Shown piece after piece: positions 24,191 through 35,882 of a DNA stretch of 64,000 bases. Location of the stretch: the NCBI RefSeq assembly GCF_933775445.1, contig NC_065872.1, forward strand, positions 16,554,001 through 16,618,000. The letters are read 5' to 3'. Position numbers and translations under genes: made by a program. The stretch's first letter is position 1, and every line of letters begins with the position of its first letter. This stretch comes from Argentina anserina. Its lineage: Eukaryota; Streptophyta; Magnoliopsida; Rosales; Rosaceae. The notes under the pieces were generated by a model. That model made no database searches and was not told where the DNA came from. It saw only the letters and a program-made list of their open reading frames with translations.

Positions 24191-25477
24191 TCACACCGAT
24201 CTGCTACAATCCGCCTTGCCAAACCCAACTCTACGATTTGCCAAATCAAACTCTACCCAATGATTCCGTTGATGAACGTTGCCGATTATGTTACTCGCCG
24301 CGCCGATCATGTCAGAACGCCCGATCGCCACGCACCACACTTCGCCTTCCACATTGTGTAGAATTTGCTCTTTTGGTATCATAATCTCGGCTCCTTTATC
24401 AAACTCTAACACCATGTCACCTATCACTGTTCCGATGTTACTATCGAAACACATATCGGCGACGTTACCGTACGTGTAACCCTTCTTCAACTTTGGCCCC
24501 ACCAATCTCACAATCTCTTCTTTCACTTTGTTGTATGCTTCGTCCACAAAATAAGTCAACTCGGATCCGGAGTCGACCATGGTCTGACCCGACCCTCCCG
24601 CGTCGGGCCGGAACACTGAAGGCGGAATGTTCAACCTCTTGCCGCCTAGTCTCACCCCAAGCATCGCCACTGTGTAGGCCAGAGGGTCTAAATTCGGCAT
24701 GCGTTGACTTTGATCAAAAGTCAACAGGTCAACGTATTGAAAAGTAGGGGAATTGGGGTTATTACCGAGGTAAAAAGTGCCGGTTAGAACCGGTCGGGAG
24801 GGTATGCAGTAGGAGAATTTGGTAATTTTGGCTTGGGAAGGAAAGGACAAGCGGCCAAGGTTCATGCCCAAAATGCCCTTGGTGTCACTGGAGTCCTGGG
24901 CGCAGCCGAGAGTGAGAGGCGGGGTGCTGGTGGCCCTGGAGAAGCTGAATTTTTCTCTGACGAGATTGCCCTCAGCGAGGGTGCCGTCGGCGTAGAAGTA
25001 GGAGTAGTGGCAGAGGCGGTTCTGGTCGCAGGTGGTGGGGAGGGTGAAGTCGGGAACTCGGGGCTTGCAGATGGGGTGGCTGCAAGGGAGGTTGGAGAAG
25101 GTGGAGGAGAGAGAAGGGTCGAACATGGTTGCCGGAGGAGTAGGCCGGACGACGGGCTTCTTCTTGTGGCACTGAATCCAGGAAAGCTGACTTCCGGTGT
25201 CGAGAACCATCTGCTGCGTCTGGGGAGGTGTTCCTATGGGGAGGGAGACGATGGGAGCCATGGAGTACTTGAACGGAAGCTTGTAGTTGTAGGAGGGCGC
25301 GCCACCTTTGTTGTTGGGTCTAGAAATGAGAGAGTCATGGAGAGAGTTGGTCGCAGTGGTGCTTGGGGGTCGAGATTGTGGAGTGAACAGAGGGAAAGAA
25401 AGGGAGAGATGGGCAGTGGCGGAGAGAGAGACAGGGAAAAGGGAGCAGAAGAACAAGAACAAGAAGAAGGAAGCCAT
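24191..25477 (-). CDS. PCS1: Nepenthesin-type aspartic protease, PCS1-like
   Basis: An intronless 428-residue open frame. The start MASFFLFLFFCSLFPVSLSA is a clear secretory signal peptide. The two catalytic aspartates stand in DTGS (Asp93) and DSGS (Asp302), and the flap tyrosine is in FYADG (Tyr162). The Cys-rich nepenthesin-type insert follows the first site (LPCSHPICKPR...CDQNRLCHYS). The end, VEFDLANRRVGFGKADCS, is typical of plant A1B proteases. Wording throughout is close to my recollection of Arabidopsis PCS1 (At5g02190), an ER/secretory protease needed for cell survival in embryos and gametophytes; that role is inferred by similarity. Peptidase A1 family membership is certain and the PCS1 assignment likely. 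The coding strand starts directly after a (CT)n leader, and a TATA box lies about 80 bp upstream. Confidence 0.95.
   Translation of the reverse strand: MASFFLFLFFCSLFPVSLSATAHLSLSFPLFTPQSRPPSTTATNSLHDSLISRPNNKGGAPSYNYKLPFKYSMAPIVSLPIGTPPQTQQMVLDTGSQLSWIQCHKKKPVVRPTPPATMFDPSLSSTFSNLPCSHPICKPRVPDFTLPTTCDQNRLCHYSYFYADGTLAEGNLVREKFSFSRATSTPPLTLGCAQDSSDTKGILGMNLGRLSFPSQAKITKFSYCIPSRPVLTGTFYLGNNPNSPTFQYVDLLTFDQSQRMPNLDPLAYTVAMLGVRLGGKRLNIPPSVFRPDAGGSGQTMVDSGSELTYFVDEAYNKVKEEIVRLVGPKLKKGYTYGNVADMCFDSNIGTVIGDMVLEFDKGAEIMIPKEQILHNVEGEVWCVAIGRSDMIGAASNIIGNVHQRNHWVEFDLANRRVGFGKADCSRSV

Positions 25478-25512
<35 letters not shown>
25478..25512. repeat. CT-rich microsatellite leader abutting the PCS1-like start codon
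   Basis: The plus strand shows GA repeats with a few AAAG interruptions. On the coding strand this is (CT)n running right up to the ATG at 25477, so it is 5' untranslated sequence. Confidence 0.8.
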
Positions 25513-25513
<1 letters not shown>

Positions 25514-25559
25514 GGGTTGGGTGCAGTAGGGTTTGTGTGGGTAGTAGACTAGTAGTATT

Positions 25560-25567
25560 TATTTATA
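25560..25567 (-). promoter_or_regulatory. TATA box of the PCS1-like gene
   Basis: TATAAATA on the minus strand, 83 bp before the start codon. The spacing gives a leader of about 50 bp occupied mostly by the CT repeat, which is reasonable for a plant gene. Confidence 0.6.
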
Positions 25568-26929
25568 CTACAATAGTTTGATGAAGATTGAAGGAAGAGG
25601 GAAATTAAAGAACAAAGAGACGCCAAAAGAGAGAAAGAACAAAAGGGACGGCGCCATAGAATAGAGATAGAGAGGAGTAGAGGGAGAAACGCGTTTTCAT
25701 AATTGAGAGGAGCTGAGTTAACTAGGCTACGTGCACTAGTGTAATTTATATACGTTGCATGGTTTTGATGATGTTAACCTAACTCAGATATTGATGTTAA
25801 TACTTATAATTAGGAGGTACTTAGCTTTCATGTCACTCTTGACTGAATGACTGATAAGATAGAAATGAATAACGTTGGTGACTAAGTTTGACCTGAAAAA
25901 TAGAAAAAGAAGAGAATTGCAGCCTCTAGCTATTAGGGGAGGGTGGAACCGTGGAATGGAGTCTGGATGGTTCATGACTCAGACCTCTCGTTTTCAGAAT
26001 CAAAAGAATCACAAATTAATGATATTTGAATTTTGAGCACGCCTACAAGCTAGATAATCATGGCGTTTGGCTTCTATAGCTCTATACATGGATTCCATGG
26101 ATTGATACAAATGAGTGAGAGGATAACATGAATTATATAGACTTTCGAGCATGAATTGATTGAGTTTAAGTCGACGTAATTGTCCGCTTTAGATTTACTG
26201 TCAATAATTGTATAAAAGTCTGATGTCTATGATCAATCGAGCTGATCGAAATATATCTATCCACCTATGATAGTATGATGTGAAATATTGTACGTCGATC
26301 AATTAACATTTTTCTCAATTACGTTACATATCTTTCAACAGTCTATTGAAAGATGATATATATTTGAGTACTGATGAGTAGTGTTTGGCAAATTTGTTAA
26401 GTTTAATGCAACACTGTTCCATCTTGTATCTTTCAATTCCCGGCTATGCCATGATTATTGCCATCCTTTTAAATAGGTACAGCAGCCAGATGTTAGATCG
26501 ATGAACAAATTGCGTAACGTCTAAGGACTCGTCGCGTCGGCCTAGCTATAGTACACATATATTCATTACTTTGCTTTAGCTAGCTATAGTGGTTTAGTTG
26601 AGAAAATTGTGATTTGTGTTGATATTGATATATCATCATCAATCGAAGATGCTGATGATGATAATTAAGCTCTAATTTAATCGGATGTTGGAAAGACACT
26701 GCACTAGCTGCAGACAACAACAAAGCTTTATCCAGGTTTTAATTTGTTAGGGAATCTCACCACTTACATCTAAATAGACGCATACTAGTATACTATTCTT
26801 TCTGGTATTGTGACCCTATCAGATGACTAATTAAACGATGATCGTTAAAATAATCTAGCGTGCATGGCAGTATGGGTAGTGTTGGATCTCAACATCTATA
26901 TACATACTTAAATACAAAGTTAGATATGA
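25568..26929. other. Intergenic, upstream of the PCS1-like gene; no gene seen
   Basis: AT-rich sequence with no coding exon I can support. It should contain distal promoter elements of the PCS1-like gene, but none stands out. Confidence 0.5.
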
Positions 26930-27308
26930 TTCACCAAGATTTGTATTACTGTTTTTGTGCGGATTTTCATTTTTGCACCACTTTTTTATCGAATTGTCTT
27001 AACTCCATCGTCCAGTATCTAGACAATATTGGGCAGATCATCTCTGTAAAATTTTAGTCAATTTGGTGATCGTTATTGCCTTTAAAATCGCGTTTGTCTG
27101 TTAAAAACATGGTTGTTCATGTTTGACAGAATTCAGTCCGTTCATTTGTTTTTCAATTTTGAGGACCTTAACGATCACCAAATCGGCTGAAAATTTTGCA
27201 GAGATGATCTACACAATATTATATAGATACTAGACGGTGGAGATGAGAAAATTTGACCGAAAAGTGGTTAAAAATGGAAATCTGCACCCAAACCATTGGT
27301 GCAAACCT
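26930..27308. mobile_element. Foldback MITE, relative of the 29975-30378 element
   Basis: The left half reads 'gtgcggattttcattttt', 'ccactttttt.tcgaatt', 'gtccagtatctagacaat' and 'gatcatctctgtaaaatttt'. The reverse complement of the right half gives 'gtgcagatttccattttt', 'ccacttttcggtcaaatt', 'gtctagtatctatataat' and 'gatcatctctgcaaaatttt' in the same order. Arms are about 150 bp. The 'cacttttcggtcaaattt' and 'gatcatctct' words recur in the element at 29975-30378. There is no coding capacity. Confidence 0.75.
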
Positions 27309-29080
27309 CCTTATTTGAGAAAATCTATATGTGTGTGTGTGTGTGTGTTACGTTGGGATTCCGGTGGGACAATTCTGGTGAACCGATGAAGCTCTCTATT
27401 ACCTGTAAACCACAAGCACATGGCGTTATGGGGTGAAGTCCGGGTCGGCCGACTTTCAACGTTCTGATGCCTAAGTCAAATACAAAAATAGACGTGTAGA
27501 ATTAGGTATGAGAAGCGGTGTGGGTGAAGGTTTAGGAGGTTACTTTAGTGTGGAGATGAGATACATATTTTATAGAGCCAAATAGTGTGCGTCCATGGAA
27601 ATTACTGACCCTAAAGTGGCGACGATCACGGTGTTTACTCCTATAAAAGGCGTAGCATTAACAAAAAAAAAATATATTAAAACAGGAAGATAAAGACATA
27701 ACGCCTAGAGTTGATACCTTGAAAAAAAAAATTAGTTGTTTCATCATCTACCAAACCCATGGTAATCTTTGTTTGATGGGCATATATGCAACATACCTAT
27801 TTATGGTTGAGTCAATGAATGATCTCATATCAGAGCTTGTTATTTAATGAAGCTGCTTTAATGCTCTATCCAACTGCAATAGTGCCCCATTAACACAGTA
27901 GTAGTGCCAACCTATAAATTGATTAAAGATAGGGAATAAGCTAGAACGAAGTATTATATATCTTTGCTGAATGATATTCCTCTAGAGAAATATGTGGAAC
28001 GCACCCTAGCTAATTAATTATTTTATACAGAAGTGTTTGCCTCTGTCGGGAGTGTAAGTTGTTGTGATATTGCTCGTGGAGAACATATTGTTTGGTTTGT
28101 GTTTAATTTGTCCCTGTACGTGTTCTGTCGTAACTAGGACGCTTGATTAGTACTATAAATCAGATACACGACTCGATCATTTGTTGTTTCTGTGAAGAAA
28201 CAATGTATCTAAGTTTGCCGAGCAAGAAAACAAATCAAATGCGGTGCTTTTGTAGAAACAAATCTCAAACTCAAGTCTGACAATATAACATGCTGGGTTT
28301 GATTGATGATTGAGATCGACTGAAATTATTCCAAATCCAAACTAATTAGACTGCGATCTCTCTTTGTCCAAATGTATAAAAAACCAGTCGGCACGTACGA
28401 CTTATGCTATAACGTAATGATTCTATGCAATGATCGTCCAAATTTCCTCATTTAATGAACCAAGTATGTTAAATTATTAAGATTGTAATTTAAAGATGTA
28501 CAAAATATAAACGCATTACTGAACGTACGTACCCTAGCTAGCATGGTCCCCAGCTCGATCGTTTATAGTTAATAGCGAGCATGATCAAGCTAAGCTTCTT
28601 TTGGGTAAATATTCACGAAAAAATGAGGCATTAAGAGCAGAATTAACTCAATTACGTACCCAATTGACCGGCTTTAGGGTTTGTGTAGCTGAGAGTCCGT
28701 GGACACAGAACAACAGGGATAACCCAGGATCGATATCCAGTGAGGCAGTGACATTATGCATGCTTATACTGGGATTAGTTTTCCTAACGGTCAATATCCA
28801 CTGACATTTGCAATAAGCTCAAAATCATTTGGCCAGATTAATAACGGTGTTGATGCATGATTAATTCCATGAACATATATATGAAATTAGGCACAAGTAT
28901 GCATTCCTAGAATTTGAACATGCATAATGTAGTACGTACATACCTTCTCAAGATTTTCAGGTTCAATTATATATAAATAAATCAAAAAACAAAAAGCTGT
29001 AGAAACTACTCATCGAATGATTCCTGATCGATGATAGATGTGTTGAACGTTCATGCGGTCATGCCTCGATCATCTTCCAC
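27309..29080. other. Intergenic, no gene seen
   Basis: Includes a (GT)n run at about 27331-27348. A 67-codon frame at 28601-28804 lacks a proper ATG and recognisable content. Nothing else here is supportable. Confidence 0.45.
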
Positions 29081-29081
29081 A

Positions 29082-29930
29082 CAGTGGCGAATCCAGGATT
29101 TAAAAGCCATCTAGGCTAATGTATATACAACATTAATTTTTTTTAAAGGTTTAGAACTCAATGGATGCATGGATGATTCTCACACCTTTGTAACTTTCAA
29201 TCAAAATATACACCGAAAAGACGGAAAACGAAACCTTGTAAATTGAAAACTACAAACATCACAACATTGTAATTATGCAATAACAAGCTAACTAAACATA
29301 TTCTACGAGGCTCCTTCAATTTTCAAACTCTTCAATTATAGAATCATTATCAATGTTATTGACAAGTTCATTCAATATAGAGATTCATTAAATTATCAAG
29401 AAAAGAAATCTATTCAGTGGGCAACTATGGAACCATGTAATTGTATTGAATCATCGTAAGATACTAACATAAAAGAAATAATCAAACAATCAATATCTTC
29501 TTATTATCTGAAACTATTGAGACCTATGACATATCTATGAATTTGATTATAACATACAAAGAAGATGAAAAAAATATCTATTAAAACCATATACAACAAA
29601 CACAATCTTGACGATAAGAAAGAAGACCAGACAATAAAACTAACAAACATTCTAAACATCTTTGAAATGAAGCAATAAAACCTCAAATAAGCTTCACCAA
29701 AACAAGCAAGTGAAGTCACACATACTAAACTAATCTTGTAGCCTTAAATCAAGCAACACTTTGACAAATTTTTAACAATAAACTGTATGAAACACTCAAA
29801 AATTTAATTAAAGAATTTGGAAGAGTGGAATTGAGGAAGAGAGGGCTATGAAGCAATGGCTGTGTGCGGGTGCGGCAGAGAGCTGGGCGTCTTATGGCTT
29901 AAAACAATACTCATAGATTTTTTTAGTGGA
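29082..29930 (-). mobile_element. hAT-type (TTF-like) remnant, 3' terminal part
   Basis: Begins CAGTGGCGAATCCAGGATT, the kind of terminal sequence found on TTF/ZMYM-type plant hAT elements. Minus-strand reading near 29400-29310 resembles the acidic tail that follows the hAT dimerisation region (NDSIIEEFENL). The opposite end is not visible. The same terminal motif occurs at 30712 in the same orientation. It is a decayed fragment with no product. Confidence 0.4.

Positions 29931-29935
<5 letters not shown>

Positions 29936-29974
<39 letters not shown>
29936..29974. repeat. (TA)n microsatellite
   Basis: About 39 bp of perfect TA repeat directly left of the 29975 MITE. A shorter TA run follows that element at 30379-30394, so the MITE probably landed inside the repeat. 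Confidence 0.9.
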
Positions 29975-29978
<4 letters not shown>

Positions 29979-30378
29979 TCTCTATCCAGAGTGAAGCTTC
30001 ACTCTGGAATTTCAGAGTGAAGTTCCAATTTTGACACACTTTTCGGTCAAATTTTTTCACCATAAGTGATTCAATATTTAGGTATGCTATTCAAGATCAT
30101 CTCTACAAAGTTTCATCCAATTTGACAATGGTTTGAGCTTTCAAAATTGATATTTACACGAACGGTTCATGTTGAACAGTTTTAATTCATTCATTGATTT
30201 AATCTAATTTCAATACCTTAACGATGTCCGAATTAGATGAAATTTTGTAGAGATGATCTTGAATAGCATACCTAAATATTGAATCGCTTATGGTGAAAAA
30301 ATTTGACCGAAAAGTGTCTCAAAATTGGAACTTCACTCTGAAATTTCAGAGTGAAACTTCACTCTGGATAGAGACTGT
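29975..30378. mobile_element. Foldback MITE with near-perfect terminal inverted repeats
   Basis: The left end ACAGTCTCTATCCAGAGTGA is mirrored by the right end, whose reverse complement is ACAGTCTCTATCCAGAGTGA. Arms extend about 150 bp inward with only a few mismatches ('cacttttcggtcaaattttt', 'gatcatctctaca', 'aatttcagagtgaa'). The element is about 404 bp, flanked by TA repeats, with no coding capacity. It is a sibling of the element at 26930-27308, and better conserved. Confidence 0.9.
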
Positions 30379-30711
30379 ATATATATATATATATGATGGT
30401 TTTTGACCCAAAATCTTGTACGGGCTTAAACCCATATAGCCTTCCACTTCTCTCTGCCCCTGCTTCCACACTGTTCCTCATAGCAGTCTGGAATATGAAA
30501 TGCAACCGTAGATGTCATGCATGCAGTCTAACTGGGGTGGAATATGTACGTACCATGGGGGGAGGGATCGGAAGGGGAGGGGAGTTAAGTCCGAAACGAA
30601 CCCCATGAAGTTTACATGCATGATTCGATTCTCTTATTAGAGACTATCAACTAAAATGCCAAGTTATAGCCAAAGTCTAAATATGGAGTATTCCAGTCTT
30701 CCACTTCCATA

Positions 30712-31320
30712 CAGTGACGGATCCAAGATTAAAATGATGCAGGGACTTACATATCAGTACATATTTTTTAATTAAAATTAATATAGCAAGTATTTCTCAT
30801 GAACATTTTGCGCAACATATGATACGATACAATATAAAATGAACATAAATAAAAACTAACTAAATTTTACTCTAAGGTGGAACTAACTCTTCAAAATATT
30901 TGATCACCACCTCATTATCAACCGCTTCAGCAAATTCCTTCTCAATCTGGAGTACCATGCAATCATCAAGAAATTCGTCTTATATCTTGTTTTTGAGTTT
31001 GTTTTTTTATTATGTTCATGGATGAAAAAGCTCTATCGGTGGTAGAGTAGAAACATGAAGGGTCAACACTAAGCAAATCAGTCCATATATCATCGGAAAA
31101 AACTCTGACTTCCTTGTTTGGACAAGTTGCCAACATAAATCAAATATAGAATCTAATTTCTTAAATGTTGCATTCTCAACTATATCCTTCATATAATATG
31201 CACACTCTACTTCTAGAGAAAGTAAGTCATCTTGCAAAAACATTTGAGGATAAAAAGCTTTTAGCAAGAAGAAGTATCTTTTCAGTTTCAAAGAGGTTGA
31301 ACTTATCTCGAGGATCCAAA
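30712..31320 (-). pseudogene. hAT (TTF/ZMYM-type) transposase C-terminus, decayed
   Basis: The 3' boundary carries CAGTGACGGATCCAAGATT at 30712, a variant of the terminal motif at 29082. Minus-strand frames 31291-31016 show FDLCWQLVQTRKSEFFPMIY and LICLVLTLHVST, the hAT dimerisation region. A second frame follows with DRAFSSMNIIKK and, to the stop at 30874-30872, DEFLDDCMVLQIEKEFAEAV. The order is right for the family C-terminus, but the two blocks are in different frames. Upstream transposase sequence is missing. Confidence 0.75.
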
Positions 31321-31329
31321 GTCGAAGTG

Positions 31330-32580
31330 AGCATAAGGAGTTGATATGAGCACTTTGTGCTACGTTCTTGATATGTTTTTACCTCAATTTGTACTTTGCT
31401 TAGCCCTTATTGTTGTAATATCGAGTCATTGAGTCACAATAGGAGTCTTGGATGGTTATGGATGTGTATTTGTGCTTAAACGAGTTTAAAACGAAGATTT
31501 GGTCTAGAGTCCTAGTTTGAGTATGAATCCTTATAGGACTAGGAAACCTAGTTGGATTAGGAGTCTTCATCTTTCTACGTTTTGGTCGCATTGGCGATAT
31601 CTTGAGAGTCATGTTTGCATTAGGAATCCTTGTTAGACTAGGAAACGTACCATTTTGAAAAGTCCTACTTGAACTCAAACTCTTATTACGAAACTTTTCT
31701 AAATGAACTTTCTTGTTCTAGTAACTTTTTTGTTCTAGTAAGTTTCCTTTTTGCAAATTAGAAACTTTCCTAATTTAGTTAAGCTCGTCTATTACATGTG
31801 TCTTTTTAAGGCAACAAATGTCTAGATTAAGACATGAATTTTAAAATGCATTATCTCTTCTTATTAGTTTCGGTTTTTATTTTCAGATTTGAAGAGATAA
31901 TTCAAGGAATAAAAAGAGGAATCCAACCGTGCAAGACTCTTGAGGATTTATAGGAGTTCCATGCCGTATGGGATAGGAAGAAGATAAGGCACGACAAGGC
32001 TTGTGAAGAAAGCTAGAGGAAAACATGGAATCCGTGTGAAGCAAGGAGCTTGAAGATGAAGCTACTCACGTTTTCAGCCCATATCCAAGAAGAAAAAGCA
32101 GTCCAATGTCGTGCTATCCAATTCATACATGGACCAGCCCATCCAGCCGTGTAACCCTAGAGAAACAAGGAGATAAAAGCTTGTTCTACAAGGAAAAAAA
32201 TGGCAGCCATTCGATCCAATTAAAGAGAAAATATCATAGCCGTGCATACATGGATAAGCCCATCAAAACCCTAGCAGCCCCTCTTCTCCTCCTTCCTCTA
32301 TAAAAGGCACGGCCTCCCTTCATATTTGACATCTCTATTCTCTCACAAAACTAGCCGAATTGCTGCCCAAACACACCCAGAAAATTCAAGCCACAAAACC
32401 TTCATCCATCATCACCAAACCGTGCTCATCTTCCTCCTCTACCAATTCGAATTCATCCTTGCTTCATCCTAGTAGCCTTCAACCTAAAGCGATTATGCTC
32501 CACCTCTTTTGTTGTTTGTTTCACGAAAACTCTCTCAATTTGTGTAGCTAAATTCCTCAATGAGTTCCACTTCGCCATGG
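31330..32580. other. Possible retroelement LTR-like segment, unresolved
   Basis: A plus-strand TATAAAAGGCACGGCC (about 32299) is followed by a C-rich leader-like stretch; upstream are repeated 'aggactaggaaac'-type phrases (about 31540-31645). This is what a long plant LTR promoter can look like, but I found no second copy in the window and no tract or primer site. It has no convincing host exon. Confidence 0.3.
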
Positions 32581-32904
32581 CTTCATGATGCACACCCATT
32601 GTAAACCCAACATGTTATTGAAGAATCCTCTTTTTCTTCCAATTTCTCTGCCCATCTATGATGAATGATGATGAGTAGCATTTTCTTTATCAAAAAGAAA
32701 ACATGGGAAACAATAGATCTTATCTTGCTCCTTCGAGTACTCGAGCCATCGATGACCTTCAAACCATTTATAATTAAACACTCGCATTTGTTTCCCATGT
32801 TGTGAAAGTTTATAAGATTGGAGCTTACGTTGACAAGGACCTAATACGATGTAAGCCTTCTGGATAGCTTCGCGCCTATCTACATGATACTTCTATATAA
32901 GCTA

Positions 32905-35600
32905 AGAAGCACGGATACGGACACGAGTGTCCGTATTGGACACAATTCGATACGTGAACATGCCAAATGAAATTTTTATTAGACACGGATACGTTTTAGA
33001 CACGTTAATTAATTATTATTTTAAATATATATACCTAATTTTAAAAAATAAGTAGCATAGATTATTAAATTAGAACAAGATCATCTCAAATATCAAATAC
33101 AAATACAAGTCCAACAAAGTTTCAAACTTTAAACAAAATACATAATAAAATTCATTTGGCAATAGTTAATAACTTCATTCAAACTCCAATGTCATCCTCC
33201 ACAATGTTCTCCATTTCAATAACATCATCATCGTCAACATCATCAAATAAGTATCCCTCCAATTGTGGTTCATCAAGTGTAAGGTTGGCCATCTCAATTT
33301 TTCTAACATTAATGTCTTCCAAGGATTCATATTGATCACCTCTTACATCCCACATAAGAGTTGCACTACTATTGTAAATTGGGCTTTTCCTAGATACGAG
33401 GCGAAGATTGGTATGCACAAATACCAAATCTTCCGCTCTTTGTGGGAGTAGTTTGTTCCTCTTTAAAGAATGAATGAAATTGTATGTACTCCAATTTGTT
33501 TCACAACAAGATGAAGAACTAGGTTGACCTAAAAGCTTAAAGTCTATACCTTGAAGAGTAGGTGCCGAAGCTCCATGAATTGCCTACCATGTAATTGGCT
33601 TTAATAAGTATCTATCATACATAGCATCTACAGTTCTAAACTCTTGCATACACATAGAAAAATTGGCAAATTCAATGTTAACCTTTCTTCTCTCATCTTC
33701 ATCGGCAAAGTACCGCATGAGACATGTTTTCCTTTCTTTTGTAATCTCCAAATCTTTGTGGGGAGCAACACGATGAGTAGCTCCACTAAGCCATTCCAAA
33801 CTATAATACCTAAATATTGAAATATAAATATATATATATATAAGCTTCTACTAACCAATTAAATAAATATGAATATATTTTATAAAATTACTAAACAAGA
33901 ATATAAAGTGCACTAATTAAAATAGAAAACAAATAACACTTATTTAGGATTCAAAGAATGAGCCAAGCAATGAAGAGACGTGTTGCTTTTGGTCCAAAGA
34001 GCCATCAACACCTTATGAACCGCATTCTAAAATAGAGATTCTTCTTCAAGTTCTTTTCTTTCTTTCCTATAGATAATATTTTTCACTTGAACAATCATAT
34101 TATCCCACCATTCATACATCAAATGAAGACAAGGCTTGTCAATATCCGCCTTTCTAATTATCTCATGGATAGGCTCTGTAAAAGCAAAAAATGTAGTCAA
34201 TATCAACTCACATTAAATCATCCAACAACATCTCTACCCTAGCTACCTTAAGTTGATCATCTAATCTATAATCATCCCACTTTGAGCTAATCACCATTTG
34301 TTGCAAACCATTCTTGATTGCCTTAAACCTCTTAAACATAATAATCGTAGATGCAAACCTTGTGGGAGCAACCGAAAGCAACTTCAAAGGGCAATTATCA
34401 TTGAACATAACTAATCTCATTCCATGATTCATTATGAAGTTCTTAATATACATAACATGCTCCGCAATAGGTTGTATCCAAGAACATGAGTCATATACAT
34501 CTATATTGCTCAAACAATTAGAAGGTGTGTAAATATTATTCAGATCAAGATATAATGTGTGAACTACACATGATGTCCAAAAAATAGTATGATACTTACT
34601 TGCTATCGTTGCACCGGATATTGCACAAACGTGAGCATTGTCGGTAATCACTTGCACTACATTTTCATATCCAACTTCTTTGATGGATTCAATAATCAAG
34701 TTTGTAATTAATTCCGAGTCCTTGTATTCTCCCTCACAATTTACAACTCTCAACATCATCGGATCACTCTCAGAAAAATAGCAATCACATTAATCAATGG
34801 TCTTATTTGTGCATGAGACCAACCATCACTACATATACTCACACCTTTATCCTTCCATGAAAGTTTGAGTGGTTGCAAATGCTTCTTGATATTCTTATTT
34901 TCCTTTGCAAGAAGTGTGGTCCTTATGGCATTGTAACCTGGTGGAACATATCCCGGGAGAGTAGAAGCACGAATATAAGAGTTCTGGTAATGTGGATTTC
35001 TTGCGAAATTGAATGGTAGACCACCGGTGTAGAACATCCTTGCAATCTCAACATCACATTCTTCCCTAGCTGAGTTTTGAAAGGCTTTCTCAATGGAATT
35101 AGAACCAACAACTGTTTTCCTCTTCTTTCTTATATCGCCTATTGTTGGTTCGTGTGCATATGCATGATAAGTGCTTAGCCCAACGCTACTAGTGGCACCA
35201 CTCCCCCTTGATGTCTTGTTGATGGTAGAAGAACTTGTTTAGGAGCTGTATTCGTCAATCTCTTCTTACATTCTCTTACCAACTTGACCAATTTAGATTT
35301 GGCTTCGGGATCAACCTTAGGGCACCCAAAAATTTCCCCTCCTTCGCTAAACAAATGTGCCCGAACTCTAGTATACGAGCCGTTGTAGTACATATTGCAG
35401 AAGCTACAATGCCATCTCCAATTACCTCCGCTTGCAGACTTGCTAATCTTCTTCACAAATGCCCACAATGGAGTTTTACATCTATTTGACAATCTTCATG
35501 ACTACCTCCATCTCCAACATTAGCATTGGTATTAACTGATCTGACACTAGAACTGATAGGAGTTGATCTTCCTGCACTCATACTTCCTGAAAAAGAAAAA
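32905..35600 (-). pseudogene. hAT transposase gene (BED finger, DUF659, dimerisation), frameshifted
   Basis: A minus-strand transposase of the RICESLEEPER-like BED type. From the 5' side: a possible start at about 35580 (MSAGRSTPISS), a BED zinc finger at about 35480-35340 (TPLWAFVKK, WHCSFCNMYYNGSYTRVRAHL-like core), a DUF659 block (MFYTGGLPFNFARNPHY, then SICSDGWSHAQIRPLINV) at 35040-34760, the continuing core (VQVITDNAHVC, FWTSCVVHTLYLDL) at 34759-34208, and C-terminal dimerisation/acidic pieces to about 33180. At least three single-base frameshifts break it: before the finger, between the finger and DUF659, and near 34757. The downstream end at 32905 shows a terminal-like motif (GCACGGATACGG). 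It is non-functional as it stands. Confidence 0.85.
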
Positions 35601-35612
35601 ACAATATGTCAT

Positions 35613-35882
35613 TTTTTCAATGCAGATCTACAACTTCAAAAAATAATAAGTAATTGTAGTCAAATCCTTTATCTATGATTCAAGTTCTCAATTGTTCTTT
35701 AGGATGCCTATTACAAATTTCTAGAAGACATTATCTGCAAATAACCAACCTAACTACTTCATTTTTAGCCAAAACATTTACTGCATAAAAATCACAGATT
35801 CAAACTAACTTAACATCTGTAATTTTTTCAATGCAAATCTTCAACTTCAAAAAATGATAAGTAATTATAGAAAAATCCTTAA
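35613..35882. repeat. 60-bp direct repeat at the hAT/LINE junction
   Basis: The sequence around 'tttttcaatgcagatct' and 'acttcaaaaaataataagta' at about 35613-35672 recurs at about 35825-35882 with few changes. The second copy directly touches the broken end of the LINE frame. It lies upstream of the hAT transposase, so it may be the subterminal region of that element. Confidence 0.65.

Noticed and set aside
24833..25552. 239-codon plus-strand frame
   Set aside because: It is antisense to the PCS1-like protease; its Gly/Glu/Arg-rich product is a shadow of the real codons.
28601..28804. 67-codon frame with a hydrophobic end
   Set aside because: No ATG start, no recognisable family and no splice support.
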